A stretch of 64,000 nt of DNA from Terriglobia bacterium (GTDB lineage: Bacteria > Acidobacteriota > Terriglobia > JAIQFV01), in contig JAIQFV010000010.1 in NCBI GenBank assembly GCA_020073085.1, forward strand, positions 215,428 through 279,427. The letters are read 5' to 3'. Positions 18,369 to 26,609 of the stretch are shown here, piece by piece. Positions within the stretch are counted from its first letter, which is position 1. Every line of letters starts with the position of its first letter. Under the pieces are notes generated by a model. The model searched no databases. It was not told the origin of the DNA and was given only the letters and a program-made list of their open reading frames with translations. The translations under genes and the position numbers were made by a program.

Positions 18369-18397
18369 ATCTTAAGATGTGATCAGGGGGGTGTCAA
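18369..18397 (-). promoter_or_regulatory. Strong sigma-70 type promoter of hrcA-grpE-dnaK-dnaJ-prmA-rsmE
   Basis: Minus-strand -35 TTGACA (18397-18392, perfect) and -10 TAAGAT (18374-18369) with an optimal 17-bp spacer; start site near 18362, about 60 bases before hrcA. The -35 box contains the TGA stop codon of the upstream lipM-like gene (18396-18394). No CIRCE (TTAGCACTC-N9-GAGTGCTAA) is found between promoter and gene; the only partial match is CAGTGCTCA at 18348-18356 (+ strand) without a partner. Confidence 0.75.
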
Positions 18398-19218
18398 GCG
18401 CTAACCCCATGAGAAATCTTATCCTTGTACTTGGACATCGCCCTCAGCTCTTCCGGGCCCAGGGGCCGTACCTCGAATTGGATCGAGAATTCCGCCTCCA
18501 TCCCCTCCCGTAGCAGCTGTTCCACCTCCATTCGATCTACCTGACGACCCAGCAATGATCGAAGGGTCGTGATGCTTTGAGCCAGCGCCCGTGGATCGGC
18601 CCGGGTGGCATGCGCCAGCTTCGGGATATCACAGTCCAGAAGCAGGGACCCGTGCTGAAGAAAACTCCGCTGCAGACGTTTCTGAGCGCTGCCCACGAGC
18701 TTGCGCTGGCCGACCATCAATTCATACCGGGAGGGGCTGTTGAAACAGGGATGTTTAATCGTCACCGGGTTTTGAGGGGCCTCCAAGGCGTGCGTCGGGG
18801 CATCCGCAAGAAGTGCATCGACACCCAGTCGCTTTAACCCGCGACAAAGCCCCTGCGCGATCTGCTTGTAGGTCCCGAGAACCGACGTCGAGGGGAAGAT
18901 CTCCTGGTCGTTGGAGATGACCGCATACGTCAGTTCCTGATCATGCAGCACAGCCCGACCACCCGTGGGGCGGTGGACAATGTCGATGTGGTTGGCCTGG
19001 CAAAAATCGGTGTCTGCGGCCAATTCGATCTTCTGATGCTGCCCCAAAGAGAGGGTTGGCTGCTCCCACTCGTAAAATCGAACCACGGTGGCAATCCGGT
19101 CGCTCTCCTCGAGATGGTGCAGGAGCGCATCATCAATCTCCATATTGAGGGCACCCTGACGCGGCGGGTCGCTGATCAAACGCCACACTTTCTTTTCGGC
19201 ATCCTTCATGTCGCTCAT
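18394..19218 (-). CDS. lipM: Lipoate/octanoate protein ligase family, probably octanoyltransferase LipM
   Basis: Member of the biotin/lipoate protein ligase superfamily that moves octanoate or lipoate onto lipoyl domains. RPTGGRAVLHDQELTYAV (83-100) is the lipoyl-site motif, and KLVGSAQ (173-179) carries the conserved lysine. The sequence PCFNSPSRYEL (Cys158) matches the cysteine nucleophile region of LipM-type octanoyl-[ACP]:protein transferases, while LplA ligases lack it; hence the LipM call. The 274-residue length fits LipM (about 280) and there is no C-terminal accessory domain. Other superfamily members (LipL amidotransferase) remain possible. Its 3' end carries the heat-shock operon promoter. 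Confidence 0.8.
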   Translation of the reverse strand: MSDMKDAEKKVWRLISDPPRQGALNMEIDDALLHHLEESDRIATVVRFYEWEQPTLSLGQHQKIELAADTDFCQANHIDIVHRPTGGRAVLHDQELTYAVISNDQEIFPSTSVLGTYKQIAQGLCRGLKRLGVDALLADAPTHALEAPQNPVTIKHPCFNSPSRYELMVGQRKLVGSAQKRLQRSFLQHGSLLLDCDIPKLAHATRADPRALAQSITTLRSLLGRQVDRMEVEQLLREGMEAEFSIQFEVRPLGPEELRAMSKYKDKISHGVSA

Positions 19219-19249
19219 TAAGGAAACATTGTAATCTTCTTGGGGGAAA

Positions 19250-19530
19250 ATCAGAAGTCGGAAGAGCAGGTGTTAGGTGTCGGGTGCCAGAGGGCAGAAG
19301 CGGAAGCCAGAAGCCGGGGGCCAGAAAAGTAGTTCTCAGTTGTCAGTTCTCAGTTGTCAGTTGCCAGAGGAACGAACCAGCAGCCAGAGGCGGGAAGCCA
19401 GAAGCCGGAAGTCAGAGGTCGGAAGCCGGAAGTCAGAAGATGCAGTAGGGGTTTTAACTTTGAACTTTGAACCTTGAACCTGGAACTGGGTTTCAAGACT
19501 TTGGACTTTGAACATGGAACTTTGAACTCT
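19250..19530. repeat. Degenerate short-word repeats in intergenic DNA
   Basis: A gene-free stretch composed of near-copies of a few words: GAAGCCAGAAGCCGG and variants (about 19300-19440), TCTCAGTTGTCAGT (19336-19363) and TTTGAACTTTGAACCTTGAA (19460-19530). The same words recur at 52985-53136 (GACAACTGAGAACTGGCAAC) and in related form at 61673-61839. They are not tandem repeats of fixed period and have no coding sense. Confidence 0.7.
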
Positions 19531-19532
19531 TA

Positions 19533-20507
19533 TTACGAAAACCGGGGGAGCACGAGGATATCCTCAGCAGGGACCGCTTCGACATCGCCTTTCATTTCCG
19601 TCCAGGCTTTGAAGCCACCGCGGATCACGAAGGCATTAAAACCCTTTTCTCGAAGGAGGTGCACCAGCCTGGTGCTTGTCGCATCGTTCCTTCAAGTGCA
19701 ATACAAATATATCTCCTTGTCGCGAGGCAGTTTCTCAAGTTGCTCGTTGATGGACGCCGGCTCGATGCGAATGGAGCCTTTGATGCGCTGGGCGCCATCC
19801 TCGTAATAGCCATGGCTGCGCGAGTCGGCAATCAAGATCGCCTTTGACCATTTCGGATCGGATAGCTTCTCGGCCAACTCCTGAGCGCTCACCCGAGGCA
19901 CTTCCCGGTAAAGTTGGTTCTTGGAGTAAATCCGGAACCGGTGAATGGCGTACCCTAAGAGGGCGAGAATAAAGAGCCAGAGGAAAATCTGACCCAGAGA
20001 ATGAATGCGGTTCACAATGCGCTCGATCCCCCGGCTGAAGAAGAATCCGAGCGCCAGGAAGGGGACGATGTAAAGCAGGCTTCCCAGCAGATCGAGCGCG
20101 AGGAACTGGCGGAGCTTCATTCTCAGGCTCCCTGCCAGAGGAGGGGCCATGGTGTTGATGCCGGGAATGTACTTCGCAAAAACGAGGGTGATCCGTCCCC
20201 GCCTGTAAAACGATTCGGCGGACCGAAGGATGCAAGTCTCGGGGCTGGCGGAGACTTTGCAGAGAAATCCGAGAATCCACCAGCCTGACTTTCTGCCAAG
20301 AAAATAGAGGACCGTATCTCCCAACAACATCCCGAAGACCGCCGTCAACAGGACGATTGTGAGGCTCAGGGAACCGAGCATCGACGCCGCGCCCGCCGCC
20401 AGAAGAAACGGGAACGCCGGGATCGGCAACCCCAGGGCCTCAAGAAAAACACTGGCGAATAGGATCGCATACCCGTAGCGATCAAGAAGATGCAAGATGT
20501 GGTCCAT
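19533..20507 (-). CDS. DedA-family membrane protein fused to a rhodanese domain, probable selenoprotein (in-frame TGA at 19694-19692)
   Basis: Residues 1-200 are a DedA/SNARE-associated membrane domain: ASVFLEALGLPIPAFPFLLA, GDTVLYFLGRKSG, FYRRGRITLVFAKYIPGINT and five to six hydrophobic segments. Residues about 222-324 are a cytoplasmic rhodanese domain. The frame reads EIYLYCT, then TGA, then RNDATSTRLVHLLREKGF and VIRGGFKAW before TAA at 19533. Relatives of this fusion have a YCxCPNEATSAR-type loop, so the TGA replaces the second Cys (residue 272, giving Cys270-Thr-Sec272). After it, 52 sense codons complete the rhodanese fold without another stop, and a SECIS-like hairpin follows. ATG 20507 has AGGA 8 bases upstream. 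If TGA is a true stop, the gene is a DedA protein with half a rhodanese domain (ending at 19692). Selenocysteine reading is inference; the machinery is not in this window. Confidence 0.75.
19651..19694 (-). promoter_or_regulatory. Candidate bacterial SECIS element after the in-frame TGA
   Basis: In the mRNA the UGA (19694-19692) is followed by 16 bases and then a perfect 6-bp stem GCACCA/UGGUGC (19675-19661) with a 3-base loop GGC. The apical loop thus begins 22 bases after UGA and has G at both of its first two positions, within the published bacterial SECIS consensus (loop 16-37 bases from UGA, a G in the first two loop bases). An outer stem UGAAGGA with UCCUUCG (one G-U pair) includes the UGA itself, as in the fdhF element. 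Confidence 0.6.
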
Positions 20508-20685
20508 GGATCTGTCCTCATCGGGCACAGATGAATGCAGACTACGCGGAGAGGCCAGAGGGGATTGGAAATTGCGGTCTTGGCAATCTATGCGATGGCC
20601 GGACCTGCCGAGACAGACCAACCACTCATTTGCGTGTCCGCCTGGCCGCGAAACCAGTATTCACGGCTTCCATCACCACCCCCAA

Positions 20686-21276
20686 TTACTTCGCCTTCAC
20701 GGCCTCGGCGGCGATTTCGATCTTCACGTCGTTGCCCACCACGAGGCCGCCCCCATCGAGCGTCTTCCCATAATTCATTCCGTAATCGCGCCGATCCAAT
20801 GTTATTCCGGCTTCGATACCCATCCGGGTTCCGCCCCACGGATCTTTGATTTTGCCGGTAATGGTAAAGGGCAACGAGATCTCTTTCGAAACCCCATGCA
20901 TCGTCAGCGTTCCGACGGCGACATAGCCGTCCCCTCTCTTTTCAATGCGCTGACTCTGGAAGGTGAGCTCGGGAAACTTTTCCGCATCCAGGAAGTTTGC
21001 ACTACGCAAATCCTTGTCCCGGTTGGGAGTACCTGTATCGATGCTGGCCGCTTTGATGGTCACGTTGACCGACGATTTCGTGATATCCCCCTCGTCGTAC
21101 AAAAGCGTGCCCGTAAACTCGGTGAATTTCCCCTTTACGCTGTTGATCACCAGATGCCGGATCGAAAATCCGATCGAGCTGTGGACCGGATCCAGCGCGT
21201 ATTTATCAGCACTGAAAACAGCATTGACCAGAAACAAGCTCAGGAGCAACGCCCAAACCATTTTCTTCAAACGCAT
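20686..21276 (-). CDS. yceI: YceI family protein (polyisoprenoid-binding lipocalin-like)
   Basis: Periplasmic lipocalin-like beta-barrel that binds isoprenoid chains. Signal peptide (MRLKKMVWALLLSLFLVNAV, then FSA), then the family hallmarks YALDPVHSSIGFSIRHLVINSVKGKFTEFTG, NRDKDLRSANFLDAEKFPELTF and HGVSKEISLPFTI. Length 196 is typical. The role in bacteria is loosely defined: quinone-precursor binding or stress response. It lies 178 bases upstream of the DedA-rhodanese gene on the same strand, which may be fortuitous. Confidence 0.93.
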   Translation of the reverse strand: MRLKKMVWALLLSLFLVNAVFSADKYALDPVHSSIGFSIRHLVINSVKGKFTEFTGTLLYDEGDITKSSVNVTIKAASIDTGTPNRDKDLRSANFLDAEKFPELTFQSQRIEKRGDGYVAVGTLTMHGVSKEISLPFTITGKIKDPWGGTRMGIEAGITLDRRDYGMNYGKTLDGGGLVVGNDVKIEIAAEAVKAK

Positions 21277-21663
21277 TTTGCTTTCCTTTCTTCCGTTTCG
21301 AGGTTAGTGAAATGATGCGACACTGCCTTGCGTCCCGAGGCACCCCGCCTCTCGCCCCCTGCAAAGGAGCCAACTTTGTTTCTCTGTAATGTTACAAAAA
21401 GGAGGAGATTTTAGAAGGTTGTTTGAGTTGATGCAATCATTTTCCTGGGTCCCACATCGCGCCCTTGCGAGACTTCAATCCGGTTTTAAAGAGAAATAAA
21501 CTGTGGAATCGCGGATAAAACGACCACCGCCCTTAGAAAAGGGCAGCGGTGGCTGCCAGGGTTCCGTTTTGTCACAGGCGAACAGTCGGCGGGATCGAGG
21601 TCGAATCACACTCCGGATTGGGGAGGTTCATTCATTCCCCCACTCTCGCCCTGACTCTCGAAG
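21277..21663. other. 387-base intergenic region between ald and yceI
   Basis: No gene visible. It holds the ald terminator (21524-21552) and, next to yceI, an AT-rich part that should contain the yceI promoter; I cannot point to clear -35/-10 boxes. Confidence 0.4.
21512..21552 (-). terminator. Terminator downstream of ald
   Basis: Strong hairpin CCACCGCCCTT (21524-21534) with AAGGGCAGCGGTGG (21539-21552), a 2-base bulge and 4-base loop. On the minus strand it is followed by TCGTTTTAT. It lies 112 bases after the ald stop. A + strand reading has TTTT only 13 bases away, so the minus orientation is preferred. Confidence 0.6.
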
Positions 21664-22776
21664 CTACAAAAGGTTCTCAATCGGCGTGTGTCTCAGTCTC
21701 TGCGCCCTGGCCACGGCTTCATAGGTGAGATGTCCGCGGTAGGTGTTGACCCCCTCGCGCAGCGCCGCACTCGCCTTCACGGCTTTGAGAAAACCATGGT
21801 TGGCAAGTGCCAGGCCAAACGGGAGGGTGGCATTGGTCAACGCGAAGGTGGACGTGCGTGGAACCGCACCCGGCATGTTGGCGACACAGTAGTGCAGGAC
21901 CCCGTCAACAAAAAAAGTAGGATGGCTGTGGGTGGTCGGACGGGTGGTCTCAACACACCCTCCCTGATCGACCGCCACATCCACGATCACACTCCCTTTT
22001 TTCATCTCACGAATCATCCTGCGGGTCACCAACTTGGGCGCCGAAGCCCCGGGAATCAGCACCGCCCCCACGAGGAGATCGGCCTTCTTCGAACTCTCTG
22101 AGATGGTGTGTGTATTGGAAGCCAGCGTCGCGACGCGTCCATTAAAGACGTCATCAATGTAGCGGAGCTGGTTGAGGCTTTTATCCAGGATGGTGACCTG
22201 AGCTCCCAAGCCCATGGCCATCTTCGCGGCGTTCATCCCCACGACGCCACCCCCGATAATGACCACCTGTGCGGGCGGCACGCCGGGAACACCCCCCAAC
22301 AGGACCCCGCGTCCGCCATTAATCTTTTCCAGGTACTGCGCCCCGACCTGGATGGACATGCGACCCGCCACCTCGCTCATTGGAGTGAGCAATGGCAAGC
22401 TCCCGTCTGTTTCCCGGATGGTCTCGTAGGCGACGGCAGTGACTTCCCGATCGAGCAACGCGCGGGTCAGCTTGGGCATGGGTGCCAGATGGAAATACGT
22501 GAAGATGATCTGTCCCTTCCGCATGCCTTTGAACTCGGACTCCAAAGGCTCTTTGACCTTCACAATCATTTCCGCTTTTTTCCAGACCTCCGCGGCCTGC
22601 GCTACGATTCGGGCCCCTGCGGCCCGGTATTCCGCATCGCTGATCCCGCTTCCTTCTCCCGCGTGCGCCTCCACCAAGACGGTGTGGTGATGGTCCGCCA
22701 GGGCACGCACCCCCGCAGGAACCAAGCCGACCCGGTTCTCGTTGTCCTTGATCTCCTTGGGAACTCCGACAATCAT
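21664..22776 (-). CDS. ald: Alanine dehydrogenase
   Basis: NAD-dependent enzyme that interconverts L-alanine and pyruvate plus ammonia. The opening [20 protein letters not shown] is diagnostic. IVKVKEP (catalytic Lys near 74), YFHLAP (catalytic His near 95), the Rossmann motif [15 protein letters not shown] and [10 protein letters not shown] are all present. Length 370 is standard. A good ribosome-binding site GGAGG lies before the ATG, and a promoter with 17-bp spacing is seen at 22811-22839. It could serve carbon/nitrogen balance or amino-acid use, fitting the protein-degrading enzymes elsewhere in the window. Confidence 0.96.
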   Translation of the reverse strand: MIVGVPKEIKDNENRVGLVPAGVRALADHHHTVLVEAHAGEGSGISDAEYRAAGARIVAQAAEVWKKAEMIVKVKEPLESEFKGMRKGQIIFTYFHLAPMPKLTRALLDREVTAVAYETIRETDGSLPLLTPMSEVAGRMSIQVGAQYLEKINGGRGVLLGGVPGVPPAQVVIIGGGVVGMNAAKMAMGLGAQVTILDKSLNQLRYIDDVFNGRVATLASNTHTISESSKKADLLVGAVLIPGASAPKLVTRRMIREMKKGSVIVDVAVDQGGCVETTRPTTHSHPTFFVDGVLHYCVANMPGAVPRTSTFALTNATLPFGLALANHGFLKAVKASAALREGVNTYRGHLTYEAVARAQRLRHTPIENLL

Positions 22777-22810
22777 GATATGAGGCCTCCGCAGTCAAAA
22801 ATTGGCGCTG

Positions 22811-22839
22811 AGTATAACACTCCGAAAAATTGAAGTCGA
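22811..22839 (-). promoter_or_regulatory. Probable promoter of ald
   Basis: Minus-strand -35 TCGACT (22839-22834, 4 of 6 consensus bases) and -10 TATACT (22816-22811, 5 of 6) with a 17-bp spacer, giving a start site near 22804 and a leader of about 28 bases. Confidence 0.5.
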
Positions 22840-22929
22840 GATGAAGTTCGGCCCGGCCGGGAGGCCGGCGTAGGGGTTCGAAAAATCCTCCGGGCCGTGT
22901 AACCCTGGCGTCCGCATGGACGTCTAGTA

Positions 22930-23094
22930 CTGGTGCTAGGGTGAGAGTTCGGCGAGACAGCAAACGAAGTGACTGTCCTTCGTCTTGGGTGGTGTTCCTG
23001 CCGGACAGTCCTCGGTTCTTCCATCCAGGACTGCCGACGAAATCTCATTCGGCGCCTCCTGTTGAAGGGCCCCGGTTCGCCGGGGCCTTTTTTT
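22930..23094 (+). ncRNA. Candidate small RNA, rod-shaped with own terminator
   Basis: The gap between two minus-strand genes carries a + strand intrinsic terminator with no + strand gene before it. The preceding sequence folds into nested helices: GGTGC/GCGCC (22932-22936, 23052-23056), GGGTGAGA/TCTCATTC (22939-22946, 23043-23050), TCGGC/GCCGA (22949-22953, 23033-23037), a wide asymmetric bubble, then a perfect 8-bp GACTGTCC/GGACAGTC (22971-22978, 23003-23010). A rod with a central bubble recalls 6S RNA, but it is shorter than usual and I cannot assign a family. SRP RNA and tmRNA motifs are absent. No good promoter is seen, so the 5' end is approximate. Confidence 0.45.
23068..23094 (+). terminator. 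Strong intrinsic terminator on + strand
   Basis: GGCCCCGG (23068-23075), TTCG tetraloop, CCGGGGCC (23080-23087), then seven T and a G. The T-run is only on the + strand side, so it does not serve the neighbouring minus-strand genes. Confidence 0.88.
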
Positions 23095-23228
23095 GTCCGG
23101 GTTGAAGGCCGATGCGAAACGTGTCCGTCCTCGCAACATCGCTCGGGCGGTTCGTCCGTTCGCCCGACGAAAGACCCCCGGTCTTGTACCTCCTGCTCAA
23201 ATGCATGCCGCGGCGACCCGAAGCCCCC

Positions 23229-24722
23229 TCAATTATTGTCGATCTGGGCTCGCTGCAGTTTTCCGGAATAATCGATATACACGGACTTCCACTCGCTAAA
23301 AACATCAAGGGCGGCGGTTCCGGCCTCGCGATGTCCATTCCCCGTATTCTTCGTTCCGCCAAAGGGGAGGTGTACCTCCGCCCCAATGGTGGAAGCGTTG
23401 ACATAGAAGATCCCCGTATACATGTCGCGCATGGCATTGAATGCCCGGTTCACATCCTGCGTGTAGATGGCTGACGAGAGGCCGTAGTCCACGCTGTTGC
23501 CAATCGCAACGGCTTCATCAAAACTATTGCAAGGAATGACCGAGACGACGGGCCCAAATATCTCTTCGCGCGCAATGCGCATCTTCGGATCCACATCCCC
23601 AAAAATCGTGGGCTCATGGAACCAGCCCTTGGAATAGACCCCCTTGGTCAGCCGATTTCCTCCGCAAAGCAGGTCGGCCCCTTCCTTTCGCCCGATCTTG
23701 ACGTAGTTCAAAACCGTGTTGAGCTGGCTTTCATTGATTGAAGGTCCCATCTCCACCTCGGGGTTCAGGCCGTTTCCCACCCGAAGCTTCTTTGCCCGTT
23801 CCACGAACATCTTGATGAATTCCTTGTAAGCCCGCTTGTGGACCACGATCCGGGACGAGGCGGTGCACCGTTGGCCGGTGGTTCCAAAACCGCCCCATAT
23901 CGCACCGTCGACGGCCAGGTCCAGCTTGGCATCGTCCATCACAATAATGACGTTTTTGCCTCCCATCTCCAAGTGGCAGTGTTTAAACTGCGGTGCGCAG
24001 GCCTCACTTACGGCGCGGCCCACATTCGTTGACCCGGTGAATGAGACGACCTTCACGTCGGGATGCGTCATGAGCGGGTCCCCTACGTCCGATCCCGATC
24101 CCGTCACAAGATTCAACACGCCCTTGGGCAAACCGCACTCATCGAGGGTTTTGACCAGGTTGATGGCCGACAGCGGGGTGTCGGTCGCCGGTTTGATGAC
24201 CACCGTATTCCCGCACACCAGGGCCGGCATGATCTTCCACGAGGGAATCGCCATGGGAAAATTCCACGGTGTGATCATCGCGCACACCCCCAACGGCATC
24301 CTTACACTCATCTGGAACTTGTTGGGCAATTCCGAGGGCGTCGTCTGCCCAAACATGCGGCGCCCTTCGCCGGCCATATAAAAGCTCATGTCGATGGCTT
24401 CCTGCACATCCCCCCGCGTTTCGTCCAGCACTTTGCCCATCTCACAAGTCATCTCGCGGGCGAACTCCTCCTTTTTCTCAACCAACCGATGCGCCGCCCG
24501 AAAAATGATCTCTGCTCGTTTCGGGGCTGGAAAGAGCCGCCATGTCTCGTAGGCTTTCTTTGCCGTCGCCACTGCCTTCTCGACGTCACGGCGGTCGGAC
24601 TTCTGAAACAACCCGATCAACTCGTCCGTGTTGGCGGGGTTGCGGTTCTCAAACGTCTTTCCTGTGTGCGAATCAACCCACTCGCCACCAACAAAATTCT
24701 TATAGACCTGCGCTTTACTCAT
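23229..24722 (-). CDS. NAD(P)-dependent aldehyde dehydrogenase
   Basis: ALDH superfamily enzyme, 497 residues, oxidising an aldehyde to the acid. Visible: [20 protein letters not shown], the cofactor motif [13 protein letters not shown], the general-base motif LEMGGKN, the catalytic cysteine in [12 protein letters not shown], and [10 protein letters not shown] near the C-terminus. The overall pattern resembles succinate-semialdehyde and amino-adipate-semialdehyde type dehydrogenases, but substrate cannot be fixed. GGAGGA precedes the ATG. It lies upstream of ald on the same strand, 450 bases away, separated by the candidate small RNA. Confidence 0.92.
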   Translation of the reverse strand: MSKAQVYKNFVGGEWVDSHTGKTFENRNPANTDELIGLFQKSDRRDVEKAVATAKKAYETWRLFPAPKRAEIIFRAAHRLVEKKEEFAREMTCEMGKVLDETRGDVQEAIDMSFYMAGEGRRMFGQTTPSELPNKFQMSVRMPLGVCAMITPWNFPMAIPSWKIMPALVCGNTVVIKPATDTPLSAINLVKTLDECGLPKGVLNLVTGSGSDVGDPLMTHPDVKVVSFTGSTNVGRAVSEACAPQFKHCHLEMGGKNVIIVMDDAKLDLAVDGAIWGGFGTTGQRCTASSRIVVHKRAYKEFIKMFVERAKKLRVGNGLNPEVEMGPSINESQLNTVLNYVKIGRKEGADLLCGGNRLTKGVYSKGWFHEPTIFGDVDPKMRIAREEIFGPVVSVIPCNSFDEAVAIGNSVDYGLSSAIYTQDVNRAFNAMRDMYTGIFYVNASTIGAEVHLPFGGTKNTGNGHREAGTAALDVFSEWKSVYIDYSGKLQRAQIDNN

Positions 24723-25221
24723 GAGTCCTCCTCAGGTTAAGTCGTGCGGAACTCCCCGAATCAAGACGAAAGGAATGGAAGGGACCGAACGCAGTGGCGG
24801 ATCTGTCATCCGAGGATGGGATGCTCTTGACTTTCAGCGTCGGAGACCAATTCCCCACTGACTGTAACAAAACGTCACAGGAGCGTCAAGAATGGCCACC
24901 TTTCTCTGGCGCAGTGATTTACATCACTCACTCTTGTCACAATGCAGGTAAGATGAAGCCGTGAATTCAAAATGTTTCGATTCGATTCACAAGTTCACAA
25001 CCGCGGTTTCAGCTTGCGTATTCCTGTGACCTTTGCTATGGTCTTGACGTTTTCCGTCAGGCCTGATGTTCCTTATTGGCAAGTCCGGGCCACTACAACA
25101 CAACAAACCTGAGTCAGAGCGGTTTTCCTGTCCTGTTGTGTTGACCTTTTCCTTAAACCAAAGGCCACTCCTCAGCCGTTAATAAGTCTATCCTAGTCGA
25201 GTCTAATAGTCAGGGGGACCA
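24723..25221. other. Divergent promoter region with a CRP/FNR-type dyad and an inverted repeat
   Basis: No gene. At 24913-24928 AGTGATTTACATCACT has the form GTGA-N6-TCAC, like CRP/FNR-family operators. A -10-like TAAGAT at 24949-24954 on the + strand would put the dyad centre about 41 bases before the start site, the classic activator position. Further down, CAACACAACA (25096-25105) and TGTTGTGTTG (25134-25143) are a perfect inverted repeat around a 28-base loop, in what would be the leader of the M23 gene. Confidence 0.35.
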
Positions 25222-26082
25222 ATGGAGAAGCGGTTTTATACTTTTATCGTTGCACACCATGCAACAGCCCGCCTTCATAAGATCCGGATCCCGCGTTTTG
25301 TCCTCTACACCGTTCTGGTGACGAGCTTGATTGGCATCATCTCCGTCGTAGTGATGACCTCAACGTACATCCGCATGGTGGCGAAGACTTTCGATTACAA
25401 CACCCTCCGCAAACAAAAGGAAGCCCTCCAACTGGAAAACCTGAACATGCGGGTGTCTACCAGCCAAATCGATGAAAAAATCTCGGTCATCGAAGCGCTC
25501 GCCAAGAAGCTGAGCGTCACCTCCGGCTTGGACAAACAAGCCCTCAAGCCCAATGCGGGCGGCATCGGGGGTTTTCGCGAACCGGCGGGCCAGCTACCCA
25601 CCCTGGAAGCGCTCAAGCAAAATGCCTCGAGCCTCGAATTCCAGTTGCGACGCCTCGATCAATATTACGTCGAGATGGCAAAGAAGATGGTGGCGATGCC
25701 GTCCCTTTGGCCGGTGCACGGCTATGTCACGGGACGCTTCGGTCTTCGGAATGACCCCTTGAACGAGGAAGGCGAGGTTCATGTCGGGGTGGATATTTCG
25801 ACGCCTTATGGAAACAAGATCATCGCGCCCGCGGACGGCCTGGTTATTTTTGCCGAACCCCGGGCTGGGTACGGGAACATTATCGTTTTGGATCATGGTT
25901 TTGGCGTCACCACCCGCTATGGCCACCTCTCCGCTTTCAAAGTTAGAGAAGGTCAATATGTGAAACGCGGAGATGTGATGGGTTACGTCGGCTCAACGGG
26001 CCGTTCGACGGGCGCTCATCTCCATTACGAAATCCGCATTCATGACAATCCCGTCGATCCCATGAGGTACATGAAGGGATAA
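25222..26082 (+). CDS. M23 family metallopeptidase, membrane-anchored
   Basis: LytM-type endopeptidase acting on peptidoglycan cross-bridges, or a regulator of amidases. A short cytoplasmic start is followed by one transmembrane helix (about 26-50), a coiled-coil stretch (about 58-155) and the peptidase domain. The zinc and catalytic residues are all present: His187 and Asp191 in HVGVDIS, His235 in YGHLS, and His266/His268 in GAHLHYE, so it should be active. Length 286 is typical of acidobacterial M23 proteins with the FYTFIVAHHATARLHKIRIP start. It stands alone, convergent with the biotin carrier gene 26 bases downstream. Confidence 0.93.
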   Translation: MEKRFYTFIVAHHATARLHKIRIPRFVLYTVLVTSLIGIISVVVMTSTYIRMVAKTFDYNTLRKQKEALQLENLNMRVSTSQIDEKISVIEALAKKLSVTSGLDKQALKPNAGGIGGFREPAGQLPTLEALKQNASSLEFQLRRLDQYYVEMAKKMVAMPSLWPVHGYVTGRFGLRNDPLNEEGEVHVGVDISTPYGNKIIAPADGLVIFAEPRAGYGNIIVLDHGFGVTTRYGHLSAFKVREGQYVKRGDVMGYVGSTGRSTGAHLHYEIRIHDNPVDPMRYMKG

Positions 26083-26108
26083 ACAAGCGCGCATCGAGCA
26101 ACGGGGAC

Positions 26109-26609
26109 CTACTCAATGACCATCAACTCTTCACCCGCGTTGACGGTCTTTCCCTCGTGCGCATTCAAACTCTTGATTGTCCCGCTTCTTGGGGCTTTGA
26201 GTTCGTTTTGCATCTTCATGGCCTCAACCACTACCACTCCCTGCCCCGGCTCGACAGCCTGACCTTCCGCCACCAGCAACCGCACGACCTTTCCGGGCAT
26301 GGGCGAGCTGATCGACACCTCGCCGCTGGAATCCGCATGGCGGTGGCGGAGCGATTTCAATTTTCTTGGGTCGACCAGCTCCAACGTGATTCGGCGATCC
26401 CGAAGTGCGACGTGGAATTCCCCGTCGCGCAGGGCATCGACATGAACGTCAAAGACCTTTCCTCCCCACACGATCGAGTACCGCCCCGGAGAAACGTCAA
26501 TGATATCAGCCTCGTAACGGGCCTCTTGGATCTGCAGTTCGACCCGCGGGCCGGACCGGTGAATCTCCAACGGAAGTGATTGATTGTCTAGGTACGCTTC
26601 GAACTTCAC
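26109..26609 (-). CDS. Biotin carboxyl carrier subunit of an acyl-CoA carboxylase
   Basis: 166 residues: an N-terminal beta region (about 1-90) like the linker of propionyl/acetyl-CoA carboxylase alpha chains, then a biotinyl domain with EAMKMQNE (biotin on Lys132) and flanking PMPGKVVRLLVAEGQAV. Its start codon overlaps the stop of the biotin carboxylase gene by 4 bases, so together they equal an alpha chain split in two. Biotin is attached by BirA, not encoded here. No carboxyltransferase subunit is nearby. Confidence 0.92.
   Translation of the reverse strand: MKFEAYLDNQSLPLEIHRSGPRVELQIQEARYEADIIDVSPGRYSIVWGGKVFDVHVDALRDGEFHVALRDRRITLELVDPRKLKSLRHRHADSSGEVSISSPMPGKVVRLLVAEGQAVEPGQGVVVVEAMKMQNELKAPRSGTIKSLNAHEGKTVNAGEELMVIE

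Noticed and set aside
18302..18370. Possible CIRCE element before hrcA
   Set aside because: Only one half-site (CAGTGCTCA) resembles the consensus; the base-paired partner nine bases away does not match.
19692..20507. DedA protein simply ending at the TGA
   Set aside because: It would end in the middle of the rhodanese active-site loop, while the same frame continues with the missing half of the domain; read-through as selenocysteine, or less likely a recent nonsense mutation, explains it better.
22868..22896. tRNA-like T arm (GGGGTTCGAAAAATCC)
   Set aside because: The flanking bases do not form a 5-bp stem around a 7-base loop, and no acceptor or anticodon stem fits.
22930..23060. SRP RNA or tmRNA in the 22.9 kb region
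   Set aside because: No GGAAGCAGCC-type SRP core and no tRNA-like domain; left as an unassigned RNA.
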